Below, in pieces: positions 1 through 6,593 of a DNA stretch of 60,021 nt. The first letter of the stretch is position 1, and every line of letters begins with the position of its first letter. The notes under the pieces are model-generated. The model searched no databases. It was not told the DNA's origin and worked only from the letters and a program-made list of their open reading frames with translations. A program made the position numbers and the translations under genes. Location: the NCBI GenBank assembly GCA_947629175.1, contig CANRCT010000018.1, positions 1 to 60,021 of the forward strand. Direction: 5' to 3'. The DNA is from an uncultured Muribaculaceae bacterium (lineage in GTDB: Bacteria; Bacteroidota; Bacteroidia; Bacteroidales; Muribaculaceae).

Positions 1-4
1 AAGA

Positions 5-32
5 CTCGAACACCGTAAAATCAGCGTTCGAG
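5..32 (+). terminator. Inverted repeat at window edge, possible terminator
   Basis: CTCGAAC at 5-11 pairs with GTTCGAG at 26-32 around a 14-base loop. No clear T-run follows, so this is a weak terminator candidate for a gene ending before the window. Confidence 0.3.
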
Positions 33-57
33 CCATACTATATTGCGTTATCCCACT

Positions 58-89
58 TTTATCGGACAGCAATATTTTTTTTAATTTTG
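58..89 (+). promoter_or_regulatory. Bacteroidetes-type promoter of the 115 lipoprotein gene
   Basis: The -7 box TAATTTTG lies at 82-89. It is preceded by exactly 20 bases and TTTA (58-61), one base away from the -33 consensus TTTG. The predicted start of transcription is near 93, giving a leader of about 22 bases. Confidence 0.6.
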
Positions 90-114
90 CATTTCAAGCA
101 AATACATACTGACA

Positions 115-1368
115 ATGCGAAAAATCATTATGTCTATTGCAGCCGCCGCAATGCTGTATGGCTGTACCGGAAAGACGGGTAACAACGAAGGAAATCTCCA
201 GGCAGTTGATGTGGCAGGCGCAATCGAAAAGCCTGTAGGTCTTAAGGTGAGCGATCTCGGGTCGAAAATCTCCTATATCCCGTTGGAGACGAACGACAGC
301 TCGCTTATAGGCCGTAAATGCACCCTGAGGGCCAAGAACGACGTGCTTATGGTGATAGAATCGGATACGCGTGAATGCTGTCTGACATTCAGTCTTGCCG
401 ATGGCAGATTTATCGCATCCGTAGGACATCCGGGACAGGATCCTGAAGCATGGTCGACTCCTTTGCCCGAGGTCAGCACTGACAATAATCTATATTTCTT
501 CCGTTATTCGTCGGACGGTCCGACAGCACAGAAATTTTCGGTCAACGGAGAGTATCTCGGAAAGATACATCCGGGGGCGCTCAGCAACTGGCAGGGAAAC
601 AGCGTGATCAGTGATACGACCGTGGTGACGGTAGAATCGGTGATAAGCCCTGAGGATGTGTTCGGCCTGAAGTTTATCAAATGCGGCATCAATTCGCCTG
701 CGGATACAACCGTACTTCTGCCCCTACAAGGGCCATTGACTTACAGGTCGTGGGATATGGTGACGATTCAGCGTGTGAATGGCATATTCTCCGGCAGTCA
801 GGTGCATTTTGTCAAGTATGAGTCGGCTGACGGCATAGTCTATACGCCGGATGACGGAAGCTGCGAGCTGTGGCTGACTGGCAATGAGGCGCGGTTCAAA
901 CCGGTTTTTGTCGACACGCTTTATGCCGTGACCTCTGAGACAATGATGCCTGCGTTTGTGTTCGATACCGGCGCCGACGGGGTCGACTACCGCACAATGA
1001 ACTCAAAAGGGATAAAACCGAACACTCTCATACTCTGCGACGTGCTTGAGACGCCCGGCAAGATAGTATTTGCTGCAAGCAGGGGCTGGATGGGCGATGA
1101 CTCCCATGAGCCGTTCGTCGGGTTTTATGATAAATCCACGGGTAAAACCGTTGCTACGGAAGCTGAGAAAGGATTCGTCGACGACATCGATGGTTTCATG
1201 CCGTTCAATCCAATTGTGACCACTCCAGACGGCCGTCTGATCGGCATGATAACAATCGAGGATATCTACCGCTGGACAGAGGAGCATCCCGATGCCAAAC
1301 TCCCCGCATCGTTGCAGGGGCTCCCTGATGACGCCAATCCGATAATGGTAGTAGTCAGCGAACAATAG
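115..1368 (+). CDS. 6-bladed beta-propeller lipoprotein
   Basis: This 417-residue protein is predicted to be exported and lipid-anchored. It has a short basic N-terminus, a hydrophobic stretch, and a lipobox ending at Cys17 (LYGC). The segment 'ISYIPLETNDSSLIG' near residue 52 is typical of the Bacteroidetes 6-bladed beta-propeller lipoproteins related to BF3164. The rest is beta-rich with aspartate/glycine turns and no catalytic motif that I recognise. The family is common in gut Bacteroidales but its ligand is generally unknown, so no function beyond a surface or periplasmic binding scaffold is claimed. The gene is monocistronic: it has its own promoter, ends with TAG, and is followed by a strong hairpin. 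The start is ATG at 115, directly before the signal sequence. Confidence 0.75.
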   Translation: MRKIIMSIAAAAMLYGCTGKTGNNEGNLQAVDVAGAIEKPVGLKVSDLGSKISYIPLETNDSSLIGRKCTLRAKNDVLMVIESDTRECCLTFSLADGRFIASVGHPGQDPEAWSTPLPEVSTDNNLYFFRYSSDGPTAQKFSVNGEYLGKIHPGALSNWQGNSVISDTTVVTVESVISPEDVFGLKFIKCGINSPADTTVLLPLQGPLTYRSWDMVTIQRVNGIFSGSQVHFVKYESADGIVYTPDDGSCELWLTGNEARFKPVFVDTLYAVTSETMMPAFVFDTGADGVDYRTMNSKGIKPNTLILCDVLETPGKIVFAASRGWMGDDSHEPFVGFYDKSTGKTVATEAEKGFVDDIDGFMPFNPIVTTPDGRLIGMITIEDIYRWTEEHPDAKLPASLQGLPDDANPIMVVVSEQ

Positions 1369-1388
1369 TACTAACTGACAATATAATG

Positions 1389-1429
1389 AAAGCGCCGTGT
1401 AGGGTCTCTGAATACTGACACGGCGCTTT
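1389..1429. terminator. Bidirectional terminator hairpin
   Basis: A perfect 12-bp stem pairs 1389-1400 (AAAGCGCCGTGT) with 1418-1429 around a 17-base loop. T-runs form on both strands. It lies between the forward lipoprotein gene and the reverse VKOR/peptide unit, so it can serve both. Confidence 0.8.
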
Positions 1430-1440
1430 TACATTATCGG

Positions 1441-1617
1441 TTAAAGCGGGAGAGAGGATGGGGTGGATGGATCATCAGGCTGCCTGACTATGGTATGGAG
1501 CCGGGTGGGCGTAAGAACGGTGCGGCCTTTGCAGAATCGAAGACGGTTGAGTTCGATGGCCGACAGCTGCGTGGCTGACCGGAACTGAGGATGCGGAATC
1601 TGTTTAGGAGTTTTCAT
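1441..1617 (-). CDS. Small 58-residue peptide ORF overlapping the VKOR gene
   Basis: The ATG at 1617-1615 overlaps the last 14 bases of the upstream VKOR-family gene, and the frame stays open for 58 codons up to the shared terminator. The peptide has a basic N-terminal part, a central 'LSAIELNRLRF' segment, one cysteine (FCKGRT), 'VLTPTRL', and a Pro/Ser-rich tail. There is no signal peptide. I do not recognise a named family. The LSxxELNxLRF pattern is reminiscent of leader-like segments of small Bacteroidetes peptides, but that is an impression. Its place directly after a protein with a C39-like domain and a disulfide-forming VKOR domain suggests a possible substrate; this is inference. It could also be a chance ORF. 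Confidence 0.4.
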   Translation of the reverse strand: MKTPKQIPHPQFRSATQLSAIELNRLRFCKGRTVLTPTRLHTIVRQPDDPSTPSSLPL

Positions 1618-2632
1618 TGTTGTCGGCGGGAGTCTTGTCAAATTTCGGAAGAATGGCATTTAGGCCAAGAAGCACAATCCCGTAAGAGGCTATCAGCACC
1701 AGCAGTTCGACGCGCAGCGAGAAGATGCCGCGGAACCATCCGCCGCCGAGATACGTGAAGAAGAGCAGCCACAGTGTCAGCTGGACGCTCAGGCAGAGGG
1801 TGCACCAATGACGGGCACGGTATTTCTGATACCAGACGCTCCAGAAACTGAACGGCAGACAGCAGACGTTGCATAGGGCCAGATAGCCGATCCATTGAGG
1901 AAATACCAGCAGAGCCATAAGGCTTACGGAGAAGTATGCAAATCCGACTTCGCTCCAGCCGAAGAGGCCGAATAACTTGGATGCCGTCGTGGCCAGCACG
2001 CTGTCACAGCCACCGTCCTGAATCACGCCGCAGACCTTGTCGGCCGCAGGATTGTGGATGTTGAGTGATTTCTGTACCAGCAGGTAGCTTATGTAAAGTC
2101 CACCGAGATCGAGCAAGGTCAGTATGACGGTCGAAGCATGGGCATAGATGCGGTTGCTGATGAAGAGATACAGGGAAAGAAATGCGGCTGCGATCCACAG
2201 ACACACACGCTTGGCCTTCGTGGCGAGATCGAAAGCATGGTGGCGCCCGTAGGCTGGCTCACAGGCTTCAGCTGAAGGGTATGCCAGCAGGAGATTGCCG
2301 TCGAAAGCCCCGAGAAAATCATCAAGCGGGGCCGACTCTCTCATGCCCTGCGACATGTAGCCGATGGAGTCAGCACCGACCGACGTCACGATGACAAAAC
2401 CGGCCGATGTGCTTGCAATGAACGGAGGCGTGGCACGACATATCTCGGTTTTGTCGGCAATATGCAGCCCCTGCGACTCAATGCCGTATTCCTGCATGAG
2501 CTTTGTCAGGCCGAACAGCGTCGGGAACGACATCGAACGAAACCGACGGTCGGAGTAAGCGCCGGTATACCTTACTCCAAGCTCTTGCAGGAGATCTGAG
2601 AAAATTGTTGTATCCGGAGATGTGCCGCTCAT
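1604..2632 (-). CDS. VKOR-family membrane thiol oxidoreductase with N-terminal C39-like domain
   Basis: This 342-residue protein has two parts. Residues 1 to about 130 resemble the bacteriocin-peptidase C39 fold (FPTLFGLTKLMQEYGIES...), but the usual N-terminal catalytic cysteine is absent, so this part may bind peptides without cutting them. Residues from about 145 form several membrane helices of the vitamin K epoxide reductase family. The loop cysteines are Cys201 and Cys209 (CGVIQDGGC) and the quinone-proximal CxxC is Cys277-Cys280 (CTLC). In bacteria, VKOR homologues re-oxidise thioredoxin-like partners using quinone, replacing DsbB. The thioredoxin gene lies 36 bases upstream on the same strand and a peptide ORF overlaps the end. 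The VKOR assignment is secure; the role of the N-terminal domain is inferred. Confidence 0.8.
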   Translation of the reverse strand: MSGTSPDTTIFSDLLQELGVRYTGAYSDRRFRSMSFPTLFGLTKLMQEYGIESQGLHIADKTEICRATPPFIASTSAGFVIVTSVGADSIGYMSQGMRESAPLDDFLGAFDGNLLLAYPSAEACEPAYGRHHAFDLATKAKRVCLWIAAAFLSLYLFISNRIYAHASTVILTLLDLGGLYISYLLVQKSLNIHNPAADKVCGVIQDGGCDSVLATTASKLFGLFGWSEVGFAYFSVSLMALLVFPQWIGYLALCNVCCLPFSFWSVWYQKYRARHWCTLCLSVQLTLWLLFFTYLGGGWFRGIFSLRVELLVLIASYGIVLLGLNAILPKFDKTPADNNENS

Positions 2633-2668
2633 TGACAGGGGATGATTTGAGGGTGTGGAATAGAGCTA

Positions 2669-2965
2669 TCAGGAGAGGGCGCTTTCGACTGCGGCCAGCA
2701 AGGCTTCGCCCTCGATCTCTCCGTTATGGCGCCACTGCTCTTTGCCGCCGGCATAGACAATAAAAGCAGGTATTGACTGTACGCCCACCTCTTCAGCAGT
2801 TTCTGAATTCTTATCAATGTCGAGTTGTACTACCTTAGCTCGCTTGTCGAGCAGTTCGCTCACCTGTTCCACAATCGGGGCCATGTGCTTGCAGTGGGGG
2901 CACCATGTTGCGAAAAATTCAACAAGTACCACCGGGGCTGAAGCAGTCATCTGGGAGTAATTCAT
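2669..2965 (-). CDS. Thioredoxin-fold protein with CPHC active site
   Basis: This is a 98-residue single thioredoxin domain. The motif FFATWCPHCKHM places the redox cysteines at 22 and 25; the cis-proline loop 'VQSIPAF' follows. It is slightly shorter than a typical 105-110 residue thioredoxin. The CPHC dipeptide is the one used by DsbA and is more oxidising than the CGPC of ordinary thioredoxin. There is no signal peptide, so the protein should be cytosolic unless exported another way. It is the first gene of a reverse-strand unit with the VKOR gene 36 bases downstream, which makes it a likely redox partner of that membrane oxidase (inference). Confidence 0.85.
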   Translation of the reverse strand: MNYSQMTASAPVVLVEFFATWCPHCKHMAPIVEQVSELLDKRAKVVQLDIDKNSETAEEVGVQSIPAFIVYAGGKEQWRHNGEIEGEALLAAVESALS

Positions 2966-2990
2966 AGTCGTAAATGTGTGTTTTATTATA

Positions 2991-3023
2991 CAAGTTAACT
3001 ATATAACAAGATTTTCAGACAAA
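2991..3023 (-). promoter_or_regulatory. Possible promoter of the thioredoxin/VKOR unit
   Basis: On the reverse strand, TTTG (3023-3020) is followed after 21 bases by TTAACTTG (2998-2991), two mismatches from TAnnTTTG. The surrounding 40 bases are AT-rich. Spacing to the ATG at 2965 is about 25 bases. Confidence 0.35.
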
Positions 3024-3076
3024 AGTTGAGGATCTTTTGCCCAGCACACACAAGAAAGCAGGCCGCTACAGGACAG

Positions 3077-3121
3077 AAAAAGCGGTGCAGGAGTCATAAT
3101 GTAATAGAATCCCGCACCGCT
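3077..3121 (-). terminator. Terminator of the glyS-lemA-FKBP-acetyltransferase operon
   Basis: Read on the reverse strand, AGCGGTGCGGGA (3121-3110) pairs with TCCTGCACCGCT (3092-3081) with one G-T pair, followed by a T-run. It lies 32 bases after the acetyltransferase stop codon. Confidence 0.8.
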
Positions 3122-3152
3122 ATGAATCAATGAGGTGGAAGTGTGTAGCTGA

Positions 3153-3716
3153 TTATATCTGCCGGATGACCTTGGCAGGATTTCCTCCTACCACAGTGAA
3201 GGGGTCGACATCCCTGGTGACAACCGCGCCTGCTCCTATCACCGAATCGTGACCGATAGTGACGCCCGGGAGGATGGTGACGCATCCGCCTATCCATACG
3301 TTGTCGGAAATTATCACCGGTTCGGCCCATTCGTCGCCGGTGTTGCGCGATGGTGCATCGAGCGGATGGCAAGCCGTGAAGATGCTGACGTTGGGGCCAA
3401 TGAAGACGTTGCTTCCGATCGTTACAGGCGCTTCGTCAAGCACGGTCATGTTGAAGTTGATATAGGTGTCGCTGCCGATGGTGATGTTGCATCCCCAGTC
3501 GCAGCGGAACGGCTGATTGATCTGTACCCTCTCGCCGCATGCGCCCAGAAACCCGCGGATGAGAGCCATGCGTCCTTCGACGTCGTCGGGCGACATGTCG
3601 TTGAATTTCCTGACGATGAGCTGAGCCTGTCGCAATCCCTGCTGGAATTCAGGCATAGCGGCGCGATAGCGCTCGCCGGAAACCATTTTGCGCCATTCGT
3701 CCTGAAAACCGGTCAT
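3153..3716 (-). CDS. Sugar O-acetyltransferase (maltose/galactoside acetyltransferase family)
   Basis: This 187-residue protein has the N-terminal maltose-acetyltransferase helical cap (residues about 5-58) followed by a left-handed beta-helix of hexapeptide repeats (for example ITIGSDTYINF, VTIGSNVFIGP). His117 in TACHPLD is the conserved catalytic base of the family. The C-terminus 'VVGGNPAKVIRQI' is also typical. The family transfers acetyl groups from acetyl-CoA to sugar hydroxyls in the cytosol; the acceptor here cannot be told. The start codon overlaps the stop of the upstream FKBP gene (ATGA), so the two are translationally coupled, and it is the last gene before a terminator. Confidence 0.88.
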   Translation of the reverse strand: MTGFQDEWRKMVSGERYRAAMPEFQQGLRQAQLIVRKFNDMSPDDVEGRMALIRGFLGACGERVQINQPFRCDWGCNITIGSDTYINFNMTVLDEAPVTIGSNVFIGPNVSIFTACHPLDAPSRNTGDEWAEPVIISDNVWIGGCVTILPGVTIGHDSVIGAGAVVTRDVDPFTVVGGNPAKVIRQI

Positions 3717-4264
3717 GGCTGCTGCAGGCTATAGATATCCGTCAGTTTGATATCGAAAACAAGCACGGAGTAGGGGAGAATGATTCCTGCCGACTGCACT
3801 CCATAACCCTGATCGGAGGGGATGACCACACGGCAACTGTCGCCCACACGCATGTCGGTGAGTGCGATCTGCCATCCGGCGATGGTTTCCGACGGTTTGA
3901 ACCGGTAGATGCTGTCGCCGTAGGCTGTCTGTGTGAATGAGGAGTCAAACGGCTCTCCGTTGTAGAGACGACCGATATACTTGGCGTCGACTGTGCTGGT
4001 GATGAGCGGCGAGAGATTCCCTTCGGTCTTCCGGCGGTCGTTGAAGTAGTGGATAAGCACACCGGATGACGGATACCAGGAAGGGGCGAGACGTGAGTAG
4101 AATGGAGTGCCGTCCGGATTGGTCAGCGAAGTCTGCTGCTGATACCAGGCATTGTTGGCCTCTCTCCATTCCTCGTACTCATCCCACGTGTTCTCGCTGT
4201 TGCACGCTACGAATCCTGTCGCTGCCGCTATGGCAAGCATCAATGTTACAAAGGATTTTCTCAT
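3713..4264 (-). CDS. FKBP-type peptidyl-prolyl isomerase-like lipoprotein
   Basis: This 183-residue protein has a signal sequence with a lipobox at Cys21 (GFVAC), so it should be a membrane-anchored periplasmic or surface protein. The domain from about residue 85 fits FKBP: 'AKYIGRLYNGEPFDSSF', then 'AGWQIALTDMRVGDSCRVVI' and 'ILPYSVLVFDIKLTDI'. The usual 'PYAYG' segment appears as DQGYG, so the active-site region is largely kept. It sits 4 bases after lemA and overlaps the acetyltransferase start by 4 bases. Family function is acceleration of proline isomerisation during folding of exported proteins; the clients are unknown. Confidence 0.82.
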   Translation of the reverse strand: MRKSFVTLMLAIAAATGFVACNSENTWDEYEEWREANNAWYQQQTSLTNPDGTPFYSRLAPSWYPSSGVLIHYFNDRRKTEGNLSPLITSTVDAKYIGRLYNGEPFDSSFTQTAYGDSIYRFKPSETIAGWQIALTDMRVGDSCRVVIPSDQGYGVQSAGIILPYSVLVFDIKLTDIYSLQQP

Positions 4265-4268
4265 CGGG

Positions 4269-4853
4269 TCAGAATTCTACTTTGGGAGCTGTCTGGGCCG
4301 CATCATCGGCCTGGAACTGAGGTTTCGGGCTGAATCCGAACCATCCGGCGTAGATGACGGTGGGAAATTTCTTTATCGCTGTATTGTAGGAAGCCACAGC
4401 CTGAGTATAACGTCCGCGGGCCGTAGCCACACGGTTCTCGGTGCCTTCGAGCTGCACCTGCAGGTCACGGAAATTCTCATTGGCCTTCAGGTCGGGGTAA
4501 GCCTCGCTGACTGCGAGCAGCGATTTGAGCGCTTGAGTCAGCTCTCCCTGCGCTTTCTGGAACTTAGCGAGGGTGGCCTCGTCGAGGTTTTCGGCCGAGA
4601 TGTTGATTGAAGTGGCTTTGGCGCGGGCTTCTGTCACTTTCTCGAGCGTAGCGCTCTCGTGGGTGGCATAACCTTTGACCGTGTTGACAAGGTTGGGTAT
4701 GAGGTCGGCACGGCGCTGGTACTGGTTCTGTACCTCAGCCCACGACTGGTCGACCGCCTGCTGCTGCTCGACAAGCGAATTGTAGTTGCACGACGAGAAG
4801 GCGGGCACCATCATAAGGGCAGCCAGGGCTGCTATGATACGGGTTTTGATCAT
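4269..4853 (-). CDS. lemA: LemA family lipoprotein
   Basis: The 194-residue product matches LemA: an N-terminal signal region (lipobox SC, Cys22), then a helical bundle beginning 'NSLVEQQQAVDQSWAEVQNQYQRR' and the family hallmark 'DLIPNLVNTVKGYATHE' near residue 52. LemA proteins are long alpha-helical envelope proteins whose biochemical role is unsettled. In many bacteria the gene precedes a TPM-domain gene; here it is followed 4 bases later by an FKBP lipoprotein instead. It lies 47 bases downstream of glyS, in the same operon, with no promoter or terminator between. Confidence 0.9.
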   Translation of the reverse strand: MIKTRIIAALAALMMVPAFSSCNYNSLVEQQQAVDQSWAEVQNQYQRRADLIPNLVNTVKGYATHESATLEKVTEARAKATSINISAENLDEATLAKFQKAQGELTQALKSLLAVSEAYPDLKANENFRDLQVQLEGTENRVATARGRYTQAVASYNTAIKKFPTVIYAGWFGFSPKPQFQADDAAQTAPKVEF

Positions 4854-4900
4854 GAGTGTTCGAAGTGTTTTGTTTTGTAAGTGTATGACCGGTTGAGGCC

Positions 4901-6445
4901 TTATCCAAGCCTGCGGAGCAGGGTGGTGAGGCTGACGCGGTCGTGAATGAGTTTATGCAGATCGGCCACACTGACGCGGGTCTGCTCCATGGAGTCGCGT
5001 TCGCGGAGCGTGACGGTGTTGTCCTCCAGAGTCTGATGGTCGACGGTGATGCAATATGGTGTGCCGATGGCATCCTGGCGGCGGTAGCGCTTGCCGATGG
5101 AGTCTTTCTCATCGTAGCGTGTGGCGAAGTCAAACTTGAGGTCGTTGACTATCTCGCGGGCCTTGTCGGGGAGACCGTCCTTCTTGACGAGCGGGAGCAC
5201 GGCGCACTTGACCGGTGCAAGGGGTGCGGGAAGATGGAGCACCACGCGTTTGTCGCCCCCTTCGAGGGTCTGCTCCTCATACGACGAGCACAGCACGGAG
5301 AGGAACATGCGGTCGACGCCGATTGATGTCTCGATGACGTAGGGGGTGTAGTTTTCGTTGAGCTCCGGATCGAAATACTTGATGTTCTTGCCAGAGAACT
5401 TCTCATGCTGCGAAAGATCGAAATTGGTGCGGGAGTGGATGCCCTCTACCTCCTTGAAGCCGAACGGCATGAGGAATTCGATGTCGGTGGCGGCGTTGGC
5501 ATAGTGGGCGAGCTTCTCGTGGTCGTGGTAGCGGTATTTATCGTCGCCCATTCCGAGAGCCTTGTGCCACTGCAGGCGCCACTGCTTCCAGTATTCAAAC
5601 CACTTGAGCTCCTCGCCGGGGCGCACGAAGAACTGCATCTCCATCTGCTCGAACTCGCGCATGCGGAAGATGAACTGGCGCGCCACGATCTCGTTGCGGA
5701 ACGCCTTGCCTATCTGCGCTATGCCGAAGGGTATGCGCATACGGCCCGTCTTCTGCACGTTGAGATAGTTGACGAATATGCCCTGGGCTGTCTCGGGGCG
5801 GAGATATACGGTCATGGCTCCGTCGGCAGTCGATCCCATCTCGGTGCGGAACATGAGATTGAACTGGCGCACTTCCGTCCAGTTCTTGGTGCCGGACACG
5901 GGGCAGACTATGCCGCGGTCGATGATGATCTGGCGCAGTCCGTCGAGATCGTTGTCGTTCATGGCCTTGGCGAAACGTTCATGAAGTTCCTCGCGTTCCT
6001 TTACATGCTCCGCTACTCTGGGATTGGTCTTGCGGAAAAGCGCTTCGTCGAATGAATCGCCGAAACGTTTAGCAGCCTTGGCTACCTCCTTTTCTATCTT
6101 GTCGTCGATCTTGGCGATCTCTTCTTCGATGAGCACGTCGGCGCGATAGCGCTTTTTGGAGTCGCGGTTGTCGATCAGCGGATCGTTGAACGCGTCGACA
6201 TGGCCCGATGCTTTCCAGATGGTCGGATGCATGAAGATGGCGGAGTCGATGCCGACGATGTTCTCATGCAGGAGAGTCATGGCGTCCCACCAGTAGCGTT
6301 TTATGTTGTTTTTGAGCTCCACACCGTTCTGACCGTAGTCGTATACGGCGGCCAGACCGTCGTAAATCTCACTTGACTGGAATACGAAACCATACTCTTT
6401 GGCATGGGAAACTATCTTCTTGAAAACGTCGTCTTGCTGTGCCAT
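4901..6445 (-). CDS. glyS: Glycine--tRNA ligase, alpha2 type
   Basis: This is a class II aminoacyl-tRNA synthetase of 514 residues, the single-chain homodimeric form also found in archaea and eukaryotes. It charges tRNA-Gly. Recognisable blocks include 'GFVFQSSEIYDGLAAVYDYGQNG' at the N-terminus, 'YLRPETAQGIFVNY', motif 2 'GIAQIGKAFRNEI' with 'FRMREFEQMEMQFF', and the C-terminal anticodon-binding domain. I place the start at 6445 (MAQQDDVF). An upstream in-frame ATG at 6487 is less likely because the codons after it are the promoter -7 box itself (6475-6482). It is the first gene of a unit with lemA, an FKBP lipoprotein and an acetyltransferase. Confidence 0.95.
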   Translation of the reverse strand: MAQQDDVFKKIVSHAKEYGFVFQSSEIYDGLAAVYDYGQNGVELKNNIKRYWWDAMTLLHENIVGIDSAIFMHPTIWKASGHVDAFNDPLIDNRDSKKRYRADVLIEEEIAKIDDKIEKEVAKAAKRFGDSFDEALFRKTNPRVAEHVKEREELHERFAKAMNDNDLDGLRQIIIDRGIVCPVSGTKNWTEVRQFNLMFRTEMGSTADGAMTVYLRPETAQGIFVNYLNVQKTGRMRIPFGIAQIGKAFRNEIVARQFIFRMREFEQMEMQFFVRPGEELKWFEYWKQWRLQWHKALGMGDDKYRYHDHEKLAHYANAATDIEFLMPFGFKEVEGIHSRTNFDLSQHEKFSGKNIKYFDPELNENYTPYVIETSIGVDRMFLSVLCSSYEEQTLEGGDKRVVLHLPAPLAPVKCAVLPLVKKDGLPDKAREIVNDLKFDFATRYDEKDSIGKRYRRQDAIGTPYCITVDHQTLEDNTVTLRERDSMEQTRVSVADLHKLIHDRVSLTTLLRRLG

Positions 6446-6474
6446 ATTTGTTGAATGACTGTAAATGTTGGGTG

Positions 6475-6482
6475 CAAAGTTA
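6475..6482 (-). promoter_or_regulatory. Promoter -7 box of glyS operon
   Basis: TAACTTTG on the reverse strand (6482-6475). No good -33 element is seen at 20 bases. The distance to ATG 6445 is 29 bases. It decides the glyS start, because the longer in-frame ORF would be translated from this box. Confidence 0.65.
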
Positions 6483-6580
6483 ATCATTTTTCCCTGAATC
6501 GGGTGATATGTGGACTCAGATTCGAGCGCGATTTAATAGGAATTTAATAAGTGTAATCATAAAAATCGCAAATTAAAGCG

Positions 6581-6588
6581 TAACTTTG
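6581..6588 (+). promoter_or_regulatory. Promoter -7 box abutting the TonB receptor start codon
   Basis: TAACTTTG at 6581-6588, with only 5 bases between it and the ATG at 6594. If transcription starts 4-6 bases after the box, as in known Bacteroides promoters, the mRNA has a 0-2 base leader. No TTTG lies 20 bases upstream, which lowers certainty. Confidence 0.55.
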
Positions 6589-6593
6589 CAGCC

